Origin: an uncultured Alcanivorax sp.
GTDB taxonomy: Bacteria > Pseudomonadota > Gammaproteobacteria > Pseudomonadales > Alcanivoracaceae
NCBI GenBank assembly: GCA_913055795.1
Contig: CAJXLA010000010.1
Location: 1 to 42,157, forward strand
Reading direction: 5' to 3'
DNA: 42,157 bases
Shown: positions 1 through 9,114 of the stretch, piece after piece
Layout of the letters: each line of letters opens with the position of its first letter
How positions within the stretch are numbered: the first letter of the stretch is position 1
Made by a program: the position numbers and the translations under genes
Notes under the pieces: model-generated
Seen by the model: only the letters and a program-made list of their open reading frames with translations
What the model was told of the DNA's origin: nothing
Databases searched by the model: none

Positions 1-347
1 AGCCTTTAAGGAATATGGCTGTCATCTACGGCTACCATTGGCAAGCAGATAAGCTGCAACGCGCTTTAGAATATGAAAATGTCTCGTTCTCGCTACTGAA
101 GAATAACAGCCAAAAGAAGGGCTACCAGACGGATGCTGACAGAGTAACGGTGCTAACCCGACAAAGCAGCAAAGGACTGGAGTTTGATACTGTAGTTTTG
201 GTAGGTATTGGAGGCCTACGGGATGACGAGGAGCAGTTGGCCGATGAAGGGCGTCTACTTTATGTGGGGATGACGCGTGCACGGCAAGAATTATTGCTGA
301 CGGCAAGCGGGAGGAATTGGTTCGTTGGCAGGCTTGAAAATATGTAG
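1..347 (+). CDS. SF1 (UvrD/Rep-like) DNA helicase, C-terminal fragment
   Basis: The frame is open from the first base (first full codon at 3), so the gene begins outside the window and only about the last 114 residues are present. Two late motifs of superfamily-1 helicases are readable: the motif V region 'TRQSSKGLEFDTVVLVG' and motif VI 'RLLYVGMTRARQELLLTAS', whose arginines contact ATP in UvrD, Rep and PcrA. The protein stops soon after motif VI, as many compact UvrD-like 'ATP-binding domain' helicases do. The DNA is visibly richer in A and T than anything to its right, so this is probably the edge of horizontally acquired DNA. The substrate and any fused nuclease domain cannot be judged from this end. 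A bidirectional terminator follows at 375. Confidence 0.8.
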   Translation, partial: PLRNMAVIYGYHWQADKLQRALEYENVSFSLLKNNSQKKGYQTDADRVTVLTRQSSKGLEFDTVVLVGIGGLRDDEEQLADEGRLLYVGMTRARQELLLTASGRNWFVGRLENM

Positions 348-374
348 ATGCATAGTTTTGCTTTTATATTTATG

Positions 375-409
375 AAAACCCCGGCACAGAGGCCAGGGTT
401 TTCTTTCTT
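375..409. terminator. Bidirectional rho-independent terminator between helicase gene and fadA
   Basis: An 11-bp stem (375-385 with 392-402, one mismatch) begins with AAAA and ends with TTTT, and is followed by a T-rich stretch. On the minus strand the A run supplies the U tract. It sits between two convergent genes and can serve both. Confidence 0.7.
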
Positions 410-435
410 GCTACTTTCTACTTGGCACTTGCGAG
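407..435. repeat. Degenerate 7-8 nt tandem repeat (CTTGCTACTT type)
   Basis: Short repeats of the form cttgcTACTTtcTACTTggcACTTGcg lie directly downstream of fadA. The same low-complexity family, or its complement, recurs near other gene ends at about 6308, 6829, 11414, 12474 and 12538. Confidence 0.6.
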
Positions 436-1652
<1,217 letters not shown>

Positions 1653-3803
1653 TTACCCGAAGAAGCTCTTGCCTTCGGCGGCCTTGTCTTTAAGCATCTG
1701 CGGCGCTTCGTAGAGCGCGCCCAGGTGCGCGTAGTGGTCGCAGAGTTCCTTGAACTTCTGCACGCCGACGGCATCGACGTAGCGCATGGGGCCGCCGCGG
1801 AAGGGCGGGAAGCCGATGCCGTAGATCATGGCCATGTCCGCTTCGGCGGGTGAGCCCACGATGTTGTCCTCGAGACAGCGCATGGTTTCGGTGCACAGCG
1901 GAATCATCAGGCGGTGGATGATCTCGTCCTCGTCGAACTCCTGGATCTCGGCTATGTGCGGTTTGATGAGTTCGTAGGTCTTGTCATCCACAACCTTCTT
2001 GGGCTTGCCCTTCTTGTCTTCCTCGTACTTGTAGAAGCCCACGCCGTTCTTCTGCCCGTAGCGCTCGTTCTCGTACATGAGGGTGGTGACGTCCTTGAAG
2101 TCGTGCTTCATGCGCTCGGGGAAGCCCTCGGCCATGACGGCGGCGGCGTGGTGGCCGGTGTCGATGCCCACCACGTCGGACAGATACGCCGGGCCCATGG
2201 GCCAGCCGAACTTCTCCATGACCTTGTCGATCTGCTGGAAGTCGGCGCCGTCGCGCACCAGCATTTCGAAGCCGCCGAAGTAGGGGAAGAGGCAGCGGTT
2301 GACCAGGAAGCCCGGGCAGTCCTGGACCACCACCGGGTTCTTGCCCATCTGCTGGGCGTATTTCACCAGCTTGCCCACGGTGGCGTCCGAGGTCTTCTCG
2401 CCGCGGATCACTTCCACCAGCGGCATCTGCGGGACCGGGTTGAAGAAGTGCATGCCGGCGAAGTTCTCCGGCTTCTTCAGCGCCTCGGCCAGGCGGGTGA
2501 TGGAGATGGTGGAGGTGTTGGACGCCAGTATGGTGCCGTCCTTGAGCGTGCTCTCGGTCTCGGCGAGCACGTTCTTCTTCACCTTCTCGTTTTCCACCAC
2601 CGCCTCGATGACCACCTCGACGTTGTCATCGAAGTCCTCGTAGCTGAGCGTGGGGCGGATGGACGAGAGCACCCTGGCCATGTCGCCGGCGTTCATCTTG
2701 CCGCGCTCCACGCGCTTGCTGAGCAGCTTGGAGGCTTCGGCCATGCCGGTGTCCAGTGCGTCCGCCGCGATGTCCTTCATGATGATGGGCGTGCCCTTGT
2801 ACGCGGACTGGTAGGCGATGCCACCACCCATGATGCCCGCGCCCAGCACGGCCGCGTGCTTGATCTTGTCGACGCCCTTGGCGGTCTTGCCGTTGACGGC
2901 CTTGAGCTTCTGGTCGGCCAGGAAGAGGCCCACCATGGCCGTGGCCTGGGGCGTGACCGCCACCTGGGCGAAGTGCTTGGCTTCGTCGTCCAGGGCCTCG
3001 TCGCGCTTCTTGCCCGCGTGGGCCTGCATGGCCTTCACCGCCGTCATGGGCGCGGGGTAGTTCTTGCCCGCCTGCTGCTGGACCATGGCGCCGCCGGTCT
3101 GGAAGGCCATCATGGATTCCATCTGCGGCAGCTGGATTGGGTCGAGCTTCTCCTGGCGCTTGGCGCGCCAGTCGATCTTGCCGTCGATGCATTCCTGCAG
3201 CAGCGACAGCGAGGCGTCCCGCAGCTTGCCGGGCTCGACCACGGCATCCACGACGCCGTCTTTCAACGCCTTGTCGGGCATCTGCTGGGTGCCCGCGCTG
3301 ATCCATTCAATGGCGTTGTCCACGCCGATCACGCGGGGCATGCGCACGGTGCCGCCGAAGCCGGGAATCAGGCCCAGCTTCACCTCGGGCAGGCCCACCT
3401 GGGCGGCGGTGCTCATCACGCGGTAGTCGCCGGTGAGCGCCATTTCCAGGCCACCGCCCAGGGCGAAGCCGTTGATGGCGACCACCTTGGGTACGTCGAT
3501 ATCTTCAAAGGCGGAGAAGATGTTGTTGGAATTGCGCGACCAGCCGGCGATGTCGTCCTGCGAGCCGGTGAACATGTCGCCGAATTCGGTGATGTCGGCG
3601 CCGACGATGAACACATCCTTGGCGGAGGTGACCAGTACGCCCTGGATGCCGTCGGCTTTCTTGAGCGCTTCCACGGCCTCGCGGAGGTCGTCCACCGTGG
3701 TGCGGTCGAATTTGTTGACGCCTTCGTCCTGCAGGTCGAAGGTCAGCTCGGCGATGCCGCCATCCAGTTTCTGAATCTGAACGGCCTTGCCTTCGTAGAT
3801 CAT
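1653..3803 (-). CDS. fadB: Fatty acid oxidation complex alpha subunit FadB
   Basis: Multifunctional enoyl-CoA hydratase / 3-hydroxyacyl-CoA dehydrogenase (with isomerase activity in the family) that catalyses the middle steps of beta-oxidation. The N-terminal crotonase domain (about 1-190) shows 'GADITEFG' and '[15 protein letters not shown]'. The dehydrogenase half begins with the NAD-binding loop '[10 protein letters not shown]' and contains 'SNTSTISIT' and '[14 protein letters not shown]'. The length of 716 residues matches the family (about 715-730). I chose the ATG at 3803 because 'MIYEGKAV' is the family N-terminus and GGAG lies 9 nt upstream. The frame stays open for 43 further codons, but these encode low-complexity residues. 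A possible -10 box lies at 3922-3927. No FadR site was recognised. Confidence 0.97.
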   Translation of the reverse strand: MIYEGKAVQIQKLDGGIAELTFDLQDEGVNKFDRTTVDDLREAVEALKKADGIQGVLVTSAKDVFIVGADITEFGDMFTGSQDDIAGWSRNSNNIFSAFEDIDVPKVVAINGFALGGGLEMALTGDYRVMSTAAQVGLPEVKLGLIPGFGGTVRMPRVIGVDNAIEWISAGTQQMPDKALKDGVVDAVVEPGKLRDASLSLLQECIDGKIDWRAKRQEKLDPIQLPQMESMMAFQTGGAMVQQQAGKNYPAPMTAVKAMQAHAGKKRDEALDDEAKHFAQVAVTPQATAMVGLFLADQKLKAVNGKTAKGVDKIKHAAVLGAGIMGGGIAYQSAYKGTPIIMKDIAADALDTGMAEASKLLSKRVERGKMNAGDMARVLSSIRPTLSYEDFDDNVEVVIEAVVENEKVKKNVLAETESTLKDGTILASNTSTISITRLAEALKKPENFAGMHFFNPVPQMPLVEVIRGEKTSDATVGKLVKYAQQMGKNPVVVQDCPGFLVNRCLFPYFGGFEMLVRDGADFQQIDKVMEKFGWPMGPAYLSDVVGIDTGHHAAAVMAEGFPERMKHDFKDVTTLMYENERYGQKNGVGFYKYEEDKKGKPKKVVDDKTYELIKPHIAEIQEFDEDEIIHRLMIPLCTETMRCLEDNIVGSPAEADMAMIYGIGFPPFRGGPMRYVDAVGVQKFKELCDHYAHLGALYEAPQMLKDKAAEGKSFFG

Positions 3804-3921
3804 AGTCTGGTTCTCCAGTCCCGTTGCTGGCCCTTTGGGGTTCGGCGCCGCGTACGGGCGGCGCCGGCTGAATCTCGCTCGGTCGCGGGCAACCATGCCC
3901 GCGGAGACGACCGGGTGTGGC

Positions 3922-3927
3922 AGTATA
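3922..3927 (-). promoter_or_regulatory. Possible -10 element for fadBA
   Basis: TATACT on the minus strand, about 120 nt upstream of the fadB start. No good -35 hexamer is visible at 16-18 nt, so the call rests on the -10 alone. Confidence 0.35.
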
Positions 3928-4100
3928 GTCAAACGGGCGTTTCAGGGGATACCCGTTGCGTGACCAGAGGGTCTTGCGAGAAGGGGCGAGGGGCACCAAG
4001 GAGGGACATGGCCCTTAAGGCTCGAATCGAGGGCTCGGTGCCCGCCGTGCGTTCGGGGGTTGTGGTTCGCCGTTTGGGACCCGCCTCCAAAAACCGGAAT

Positions 4101-4478
4101 AAACCACAGAGATCACAGAGAGCACAGAGAAGGCCCATTCCAGGCTCGGTGGCATGTGCCCACCCCTCGGAGGCGCCCGCGGCCCACGATGCGTGCCGCT
4201 CCTGTGGGCGGGGGCAACGGATCAACCAGAGGCGACAGGGAAGGCACCAGGCCTGGACCCGCGCTTTCTCTGTGGTCTCTGTGCTCTCTGTGGTTCCAAT
4301 CAATGGCCCGCCGACGCCTCCGGATCCCGGCATCAACCACCGAACCGATGGAGACCAACGAGCCCTGACCCACGCATTCTCTGTGGTCTCTGTGCTCTCT
4401 GTGGTTCAAATCAATGGCCTGGGGACGCCACCGGGTCCTGGAATCAACCACAGAGCCCACGGAGAGCACGGAGGTAAA
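4101..4478. repeat. Cluster of CTCTGTGG-type palindromic intergenic repeats
   Basis: Four related ~30-nt segments are visible: 4101-4132 (aaccacagag orientation), 4267-4295 and 4377-4406 (ctctgtggtctctgtgctct orientation), and 4445-4475 (aaccacagag orientation). The segments at 4267 and 4377 carry similar flanking sequence (caatggcc, then GACGCC, CCGG, ATCAACCAC), so a unit of about 110 bp is tandemly duplicated. A further inverted pair lies downstream of recJ at 6341-6438. Together with 3804-4100 and 4479-4565 this makes up the 762-bp fadB/recJ intergenic space, in which I see no gene. In-frame sequence upstream of recJ here is open only because of base composition. Confidence 0.8.
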
Positions 4479-4526
4479 CGGCCCCGAAGTAACCCCGCGC
4501 CGTTATGCGCCACGCCTCGCCTGGCC

Positions 4527-4532
4527 TATAAT
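4527..4532 (+). promoter_or_regulatory. Probable -10 element for recJ
   Basis: A consensus TATAAT lies 33 nt upstream of the recJ start. The -35 region (about 4503-4509, TTATGC) matches consensus poorly. A transcript starting near 4539 would have a leader of about 27 nt. Confidence 0.5.
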
Positions 4533-4565
4533 CCCGGCCGAAACCCATCGCGCCGAGGTTCCCCC

Positions 4566-6287
4566 TTGCAGCTCCCGGAAATACGCCGCCGCCAGGCCGA
4601 GCAGCCCTTGCAGGTACCGGAGGTGCCGCAGCTACTGGGCCGTATTCTTGCCGCCCGGGGGCTGGAAACGGCTGCGGACGCGGAGCTGAGTCTGAGCGGG
4701 TTGCCGGCGCCGGAGGGGCTGCCCGGTCTGGATGACGGGGTGCGGTTGCTGCGCCGGGTGCTTGAGGCCGGCGGGCAGGTGCTGATCGTGGGCGACTATG
4801 ACGCCGATGGCGCCACGGCGGCGGCGCTGATGATGCGCGGGTTGGCCTTGCTGGGCTTTGAGCAACCGGGCTTTCTGGTGCCGGACCGCTTCGAATACGG
4901 CTATGGCCTGTCCCCGGAGATCGTGAACCTGGCCCTGGCGGAGGGGGCGCCCGATCTCATCATTACCGTGGACAACGGCATTTCCAGCATCGAAGGCGTG
5001 CGGGCCGCCCGTGACGCCGGTATCTCTGTGCTGATCACCGATCACCATCTACCCGGCGAGGAACTGCCGGACGCGGACGCCATTGTGAACCCGCGCCTGA
5101 GTCCGGAGTTCGAGGGCGCGAACCTGGCCGGGGTGGGTGTGGCGTTTTATCTTCTCATGGCGCTGCGCGCCGCACTTCGTGACGGCGGAGCCGAAGGCGG
5201 AGACGCAAATCTTGCCGCCCTGCTGGATCTGGTGGCCCTGGGCACGGTGGCGGATGTGGTGGTGCTCGACCGGGTCAATCGCATCCTGGTGGAGCAGGGG
5301 CTGCGCCGTATCCGCGCGGGTGCCGGGGTGCCCGGCATCCGGGCGCTGCTGGCCGTGGGCAAGCGCAATCCGGACCGGGCCGCGGCCGCGGATCTGGGCT
5401 TCGCCGTGGGCCCGCGCCTCAATGCCGCCGGGCGGCTGACGGACATGAGCCATGGCATCCGTGCCCTGCTGGCCGATGAGGAGGCGCGGGCGCGGGAATA
5501 CGCCGCCGAGCTGGACGAGATCAACCGCGAGCGCCGGGGCATCGAGCAGGGCATGCGCGATGAGGCGCTCAAGCAGGTGGAGCGCCTGCGCGGCCAGGGG
5601 GATCTGCCGGACGGGCTCTGTCTGCACGACCCCTACTGGCACGAGGGGGTGGTGGGCATTGTCGCCTCGCGCGTAAAGGAGGCAGTCCACCGCCCGGTGA
5701 TCGCCTTCGCGCCCGCGGGCGAGCCGGGCCAGCTCAAGGGCTCGGCCCGGTCCATTGCCGGGCTGCACATGCGTGACGTGCTGGCCGAGATCGCCACCCG
5801 CCACCCGGACATGCTCGAGCGCTTCGGCGGCCACGCCATGGCGGCCGGACTGACACTGGCGAAGGAGGCGCTGGAGCCTTTTCGCCAGGCCTTCCGGATG
5901 GTGGTCTCGGAACATCTGCCGCCGGGGGCGCTGGACCCGGTGGTGGAAACGGACGGACAACTGGCCGAGGAGCAGCTGGACTTGCGCACCGCGGAGCTGC
6001 TCACCCACGGCTTTCCCTGGGGGCAGGGCTTTCCGCCGCCCACCTTTGACGGCGAGTTCGAGGTGCTGGATCAGAAAGTGGTGGGCGAGCGCCATCTCAA
6101 GTTCACCCTGGGCCTGCCCTCGGTGAACGGCGTCATCGACGGCATTCATTTCAATGCCGATCTGGACGCCTTCCAACGCCCGGCGGCCCGGGTGCGCGGC
6201 GTCTACCGGCTTGAAGTGAACGAATTCCGGGGGCGGCGGCAGCCGCAGTTGGTGTTTACGCACTTAATGCCGCTGAAACGACGGTGA
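4566..6287 (+). CDS. recJ: Single-stranded-DNA-specific 5'-3' exonuclease RecJ
   Basis: RecJ degrades single-stranded DNA 5' to 3' in RecF-pathway recombination, base excision and mismatch repair. DHH-family metal-binding motifs are clear: 'GDYDADG' (76-82), 'TVDNGI' (about 135-140) and 'TDHHLPGEELPDADAIVNPR' with the DHH triad at 159-161. The DHHA1 half shows 'GSARSIAGLHMRDVL' and 'GGHAMAAGLTL', and a C-terminal OB-like region follows. The length of 573 residues is close to the 577 of the E. coli protein. The start is a TTG at 4566, with GAGG 7 nt upstream, beginning 'MQLPEIRRR'; no ATG fits. The stop codon lies in the loop of a 15-bp perfect hairpin. The gene is flanked on both sides by ctctgtgg repeats. 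Confidence 0.95.
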   Translation: MQLPEIRRRQAEQPLQVPEVPQLLGRILAARGLETAADAELSLSGLPAPEGLPGLDDGVRLLRRVLEAGGQVLIVGDYDADGATAAALMMRGLALLGFEQPGFLVPDRFEYGYGLSPEIVNLALAEGAPDLIITVDNGISSIEGVRAARDAGISVLITDHHLPGEELPDADAIVNPRLSPEFEGANLAGVGVAFYLLMALRAALRDGGAEGGDANLAALLDLVALGTVADVVVLDRVNRILVEQGLRRIRAGAGVPGIRALLAVGKRNPDRAAAADLGFAVGPRLNAAGRLTDMSHGIRALLADEEARAREYAAELDEINRERRGIEQGMRDEALKQVERLRGQGDLPDGLCLHDPYWHEGVVGIVASRVKEAVHRPVIAFAPAGEPGQLKGSARSIAGLHMRDVLAEIATRHPDMLERFGGHAMAAGLTLAKEALEPFRQAFRMVVSEHLPPGALDPVVETDGQLAEEQLDLRTAELLTHGFPWGQGFPPPTFDGEFEVLDQKVVGERHLKFTLGLPSVNGVIDGIHFNADLDAFQRPAARVRGVYRLEVNEFRGRRQPQLVFTHLMPLKRR

Positions 6288-6303
6288 GGTCGTTTCAGCG
6301 GCA
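6268..6303. other. Perfect 15-bp hairpin with the recJ stop codon in its loop
   Basis: 6268-6282 and 6289-6303 are exact reverse complements; the 6-nt loop (ggtgag) contains most of the TGA stop. There is no T run immediately after, so it may act as an mRNA 3'-end stabiliser or a weak terminator, or be a repeat insertion. It has the same architecture as the hairpin at the end of fadA. Confidence 0.8.
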
Positions 6304-6340
6304 GGGGCAAGGAACAAGTAGCAAGGAAAGCCCGGTTTTT

Positions 6341-6438
6341 TCTCTGTGGTCTCTGTGATCTCTGTGGTTCATTCCGGGTTTTGGCGGCGGCCGACTCGTT
6401 GATTAAAACCACAGAGAACACCGAGAGCACAGAGGTCC
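6341..6438. repeat. Inverted pair of CTCTGTGG-type repeats downstream of recJ
   Basis: 6341-6369 (ctctgtggtctctgtgatct, then ctgtggtt) and 6404-6436 (aaaccacagagaacaccgag, then agcacagagg) face each other across a ~35-nt spacer, giving a ~98-bp imperfect palindrome. They match the cluster at 4101-4478. Confidence 0.75.
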
Positions 6439-6488
6439 GGAGTGTTACCGATGGGGCCGGTTAAAGGGCGCGAGGGGCGCGGCGCGAG

Positions 6489-6785
6489 CGACCCCCTCCT
6501 CGGTCCTCCCCTTGAAAAGGGGAGGAAGGGGCTGGATTCACCGCCTTGGCTGGATTGAACTTCTCCCCCTTCTCAGAGGGGGTCGCAAAAGGGTTCGGAT
6601 TTTGTGCTTCGAGTCACCAAACCAGCCCTATGGGTGCACCCTACAGCTTGTTCGAGGGTTCAGGACGCAAAATTTAGAGGCTTTTGCGACACCCTCGGCA
6701 AGGGGGGAGTCAGAGGGGGTCGTGAAGTTCGATTTTCTGGAAATCGACCCCTCCTTGGTCCTCCCCTTGCCAGGGGAGGAAACAA
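6489..6785. repeat. Composite palindromic repeat element between recJ and the symporter gene
   Basis: Two direct copies of a unit reading cgacccc(c)tccTNGGTCCTCCCCTT lie at 6489-6527 and 6743-6780, each containing a CCTCCCCTT..AGGGGAGG palindrome. Between them is an imperfect inverted repeat whose best-matched arms are CTCCCCC..GTCGCAAAAG (6563-6590) and CTTTTGCGAC..GGGGGGAG (6681-6709). The layout is that of a miniature, non-coding repeated element. No coding potential is seen between 6288 and 6816. Confidence 0.6.
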
Positions 6786-6816
6786 AAACCGTAAACCGGA
6801 GGCGCGTTTCGCGCCC

Positions 6817-8259
6817 TCACTGTTTCCTTGTCCCTTGCCCCTTGCTACTTGCCCCTTCTTGATTCCGCAGAATCAAGACGCCAATCCCGTACACGAGCCA
6901 CCCGGCCAGCATCCCGGGCATGAGCGCATAGATGGTTCCGGAACCCGGCACCAGGGACCAGAGGTAGATTACCGCCGGGCCGGTGACCACCATGGCCACG
7001 GCCAGCCACTGGGGCGGACGGCCGCCCAGGACCAGCACGATCAGCAACGGCCCGGAGGCGGCGCCCAGCACAGCCCAGGAATCAATCACCAGTTCAAAGA
7101 CATTCTTGTTGCCGGAGAGCGCGATCGTCAGCGCCAGCACAATGACGATCAGCGTACTCGCGCGGGTGAGCACATAGTTGTGCCAGCGCTCCGGTGGCAG
7201 GTCGCGGGCGAGCGCGGCGCTGCAGCTCAGAATCAGGGAATCGGCGGTGGAAATGGTGGCTGCGAAGAGGCCGGCCAATACCAGCCCGGCCGCCAGCGGC
7301 GGCAGCAGATCCTGCGCCAGCGTGGGCAGGGCCAGTTCCGCGTCGAAGTTCGCTTCCGGGATGATCAGCCGCGAAATCAGACCCACCGCATTGGCCAGGA
7401 AATAAAAGGCAGTGAACCACAGATAATAGTAGAGCCGGGCGCGCTGGAAGTGTTGCGCGTTATCCAGGGCCATGAAGCGGATCATGATGTGCGGCTGTCC
7501 GATGACACCAATGCCGGCAAACAGCCAGCCCATCACGAACAGTGCCGGGCCCAGCAAACCGAAGGCCAGATCCTCCGGGAACCAATTCATGTGGGTGGCC
7601 GAAACATGATTGAGCTTCGTCCAGGTCTCGCCGATACCGCCCTGATTCGCCACCACGACCGTGACCATGATCACCATGGCGGTAATCATGACCACCGACT
7701 GCGCCGCGTCCGTCCAGACCGAGGCGCGCAGTCCACCGGAAAAACAATAAAAAAGGACCATGACCGCGCCGATGATCGCACCGGTGCGCAGATCCCAGTC
7801 GAAGAGCACATGCAGCGCCTTGCCGCCGGCGTTGAACTGGGCGGCGGCATAGGTACCCAGAAAGACCACGGCAATCAAGGCAGCCACGCGGCGCAGTACC
7901 ACATGGTTCTGGCCGTACCAGGACGACAGGATCTCCGGAAAGGTGAGCGAGCTGTGTTGTTCCGCATTGACGCGCAGACGCCGGTGTACGAACTGGGAGG
8001 CAAGCAGATCCCCCAGGATCCAGCCCACCATGAGCCAGATCGCTGACAAGCCGGTGGTGTAGGTGAAACCGATGACACCGATGAACATGTAGCCGGAATT
8101 GTTGGTGGCCACGGCGGACAGGCCCACCAGCGAAGGCGGCAGGTTGCGTCCGGCTACCAGATAATCGGTATTGGTCTTCCGGCGCACCAGGATCGAGGAA
8201 AACCCGATCACCAGGAAGATGAGCAGGAAGAACAGAAAACTCCACATGGTCGTGGTCAT
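6817..8259 (-). CDS. Sodium:solute symporter (SSS/SLC5 family, PutP-like)
   Basis: Inner-membrane Na+-coupled uptake protein with about 12-13 hydrophobic segments along 480 residues, a normal length. Family features include 'DYLVAGRNLPPSLVGLSAVATNNSGYMFIGVIGFTY' near the N-terminus (residues about 32-67), 'GGLRASVWTDAAQ' mid-protein, and 'AATISTADSLILSCSAALARDL', which holds Ser/Thr residues of the second Na+ site. The substrate cannot be fixed from sequence; proline, betaine or another osmolyte would fit the divergent ectoine synthase gene. The start at 8259 is the first ATG of the frame. The last dozen residues (GASSKGQGTRKQ) are encoded by the gcaagtagcaag intergenic repeat, so the C-terminus looks extended by repeat DNA. 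A perfect 8-bp hairpin (6858-6877) lies just inside the end. Confidence 0.88.
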   Translation of the reverse strand: MTTTMWSFLFFLLIFLVIGFSSILVRRKTNTDYLVAGRNLPPSLVGLSAVATNNSGYMFIGVIGFTYTTGLSAIWLMVGWILGDLLASQFVHRRLRVNAEQHSSLTFPEILSSWYGQNHVVLRRVAALIAVVFLGTYAAAQFNAGGKALHVLFDWDLRTGAIIGAVMVLFYCFSGGLRASVWTDAAQSVVMITAMVIMVTVVVANQGGIGETWTKLNHVSATHMNWFPEDLAFGLLGPALFVMGWLFAGIGVIGQPHIMIRFMALDNAQHFQRARLYYYLWFTAFYFLANAVGLISRLIIPEANFDAELALPTLAQDLLPPLAAGLVLAGLFAATISTADSLILSCSAALARDLPPERWHNYVLTRASTLIVIVLALTIALSGNKNVFELVIDSWAVLGAASGPLLIVLVLGGRPPQWLAVAMVVTGPAVIYLWSLVPGSGTIYALMPGMLAGWLVYGIGVLILRNQEGASSKGQGTRKQ

Positions 8260-8606
8260 AGGGGTTCCCCGAGGCCGTGTTCTTGTTGTCGAAACCGTCT
8301 GGATCGAGCTCAGCCTAACAGGTCCGCGATACGCCCGGCATGCACCCGGTACGCGGGCGAGTCAGCAGGACCGGGGCCGCCGAGCGAACGGTGTCAAGGC
8401 TGGGCGCAGCATCCCCGCACCACTGTATGGTCACGGGTCCCGCCAGCTCCATGAAACGGCGTCGGCAGAACGCCTTTTCAGCGGGGTGTCCGGGATCCAT
8501 TCGCGCGCTTGCGCGCGCCACCTTTTCCGCGCCCGGCGGCGCCCTACGCTGGTATACTCCGGCACGGATGCAAGCCGATTACCCACATTTTCAGCAGGAG
8601 ACATCA
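8260..8606. promoter_or_regulatory. Divergent promoter region between symporter gene and ectC
   Basis: These 347 bp hold no convincing gene on either strand and no remnant of ectA or ectB. A -10-like TATACT lies at 8553-8558, about 50 nt upstream of ectC, without a good -35; this is common for osmotically controlled promoters but is not proof of one. A small GGGGTTCCCC palindrome abuts the symporter start at 8261-8270. Confidence 0.45.
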
Positions 8607-8999
8607 ATGATCGTGCGCAACCTCCAGGAAGCCAGCCAGACCGAACGCGCGGTCAAGCCCGACAGTGGCAACTGGCAATCCGTAAGGCTGTCGCTGAAGG
8701 ACGATGGCATGGGCTTTTCCTTCCATATCACCACCATCTATGCCGGTACTGAAACCCATATCTGGTACAAGAACCATCTGGAAACGGTCTACTGCATGTC
8801 CGGCGAGGGGGAGGTGGAAACCGTGGCCGATGGCAGGATCTGGCCCATCAAACCCGGTACCGTCTATATCCTGAACGAGCATGACGAGCACTACCTGCGT
8901 GCGCACAAGGACATGGAACTCGCCTGTGTCTTCAATCCGCCGCTCAGCGGCCGCGAGGTGCATGACAAGGAAGGCGTCTATCCGGTGGATAACGACTGA
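8607..8999 (+). CDS. ectC: L-ectoine synthase EctC, solitary
   Basis: EctC closes N-gamma-acetyl-2,4-diaminobutyrate to the compatible solute ectoine, the last step of the EctABC pathway. At 130 residues it has the normal cupin length. The family motif '[28 protein letters not shown]' spans about 44-71. Glu59, Tyr87 and His95 occupy the positions of the iron ligands described for characterised EctC, so the enzyme looks intact. The start at 8607 is fixed by AGGAG 6 nt upstream. Neither ectA, ectB nor ectD is next to it, which is unusual because ectABC normally form an operon. Solitary EctC proteins are known in bacteria that do not make ectoine de novo. The divergent symporter could supply a substrate, which is inference. 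Confidence 0.95.
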   Translation: MIVRNLQEASQTERAVKPDSGNWQSVRLSLKDDGMGFSFHITTIYAGTETHIWYKNHLETVYCMSGEGEVETVADGRIWPIKPGTVYILNEHDEHYLRAHKDMELACVFNPPLSGREVHDKEGVYPVDND

Positions 9000-9009
9000 C
9001 GCGCCCACG

Positions 9010-9039
9010 CCCGCCAGGCGGCCGTGGCCGCTTGGCGGG
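9010..9039 (+). terminator. Strong hairpin after ectC, possible terminator
   Basis: A 12-bp stem containing one G-T pair (9010-9021 with 9028-9039), with a 6-nt loop, starts 10 nt after the ectC stop. No U tract follows, so termination could be rho-assisted. Confidence 0.5.
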
Positions 9040-9114
9040 CTGTCAGTCCCGACCGGCTGAAGTCCGGCGTGGAATCCGTGTACGATGACAGAATGATTCC
9101 ATCCGGATGGCCCC

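Noticed and set aside
4101-4478. Possible CRISPR array because of repeated ~30-nt units
   Set aside because: Spacing and orientation of the units vary, units are imperfect palindromes in both orientations, and there are no cas genes.
1914-4565. Long open frame on the plus strand continuous with recJ
   Set aside because: It is antisense to fadB and then crosses repeat DNA. Openness is due to high GC; the RecJ family start, ribosome-binding site and TATAAT all point to the TTG at 4566.
6604-8046. Plus-strand frame of about 480 codons
   Set aside because: It is antisense to the symporter and rich in Gln/His/Arg; the minus strand encodes a clear SSS protein.
8260-8606. Remnant of ectB or a small gene upstream of ectC
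   Set aside because: Translations of all frames are Arg/Pro-rich without aminotransferase motifs, and no ribosome-binding site precedes any frame.
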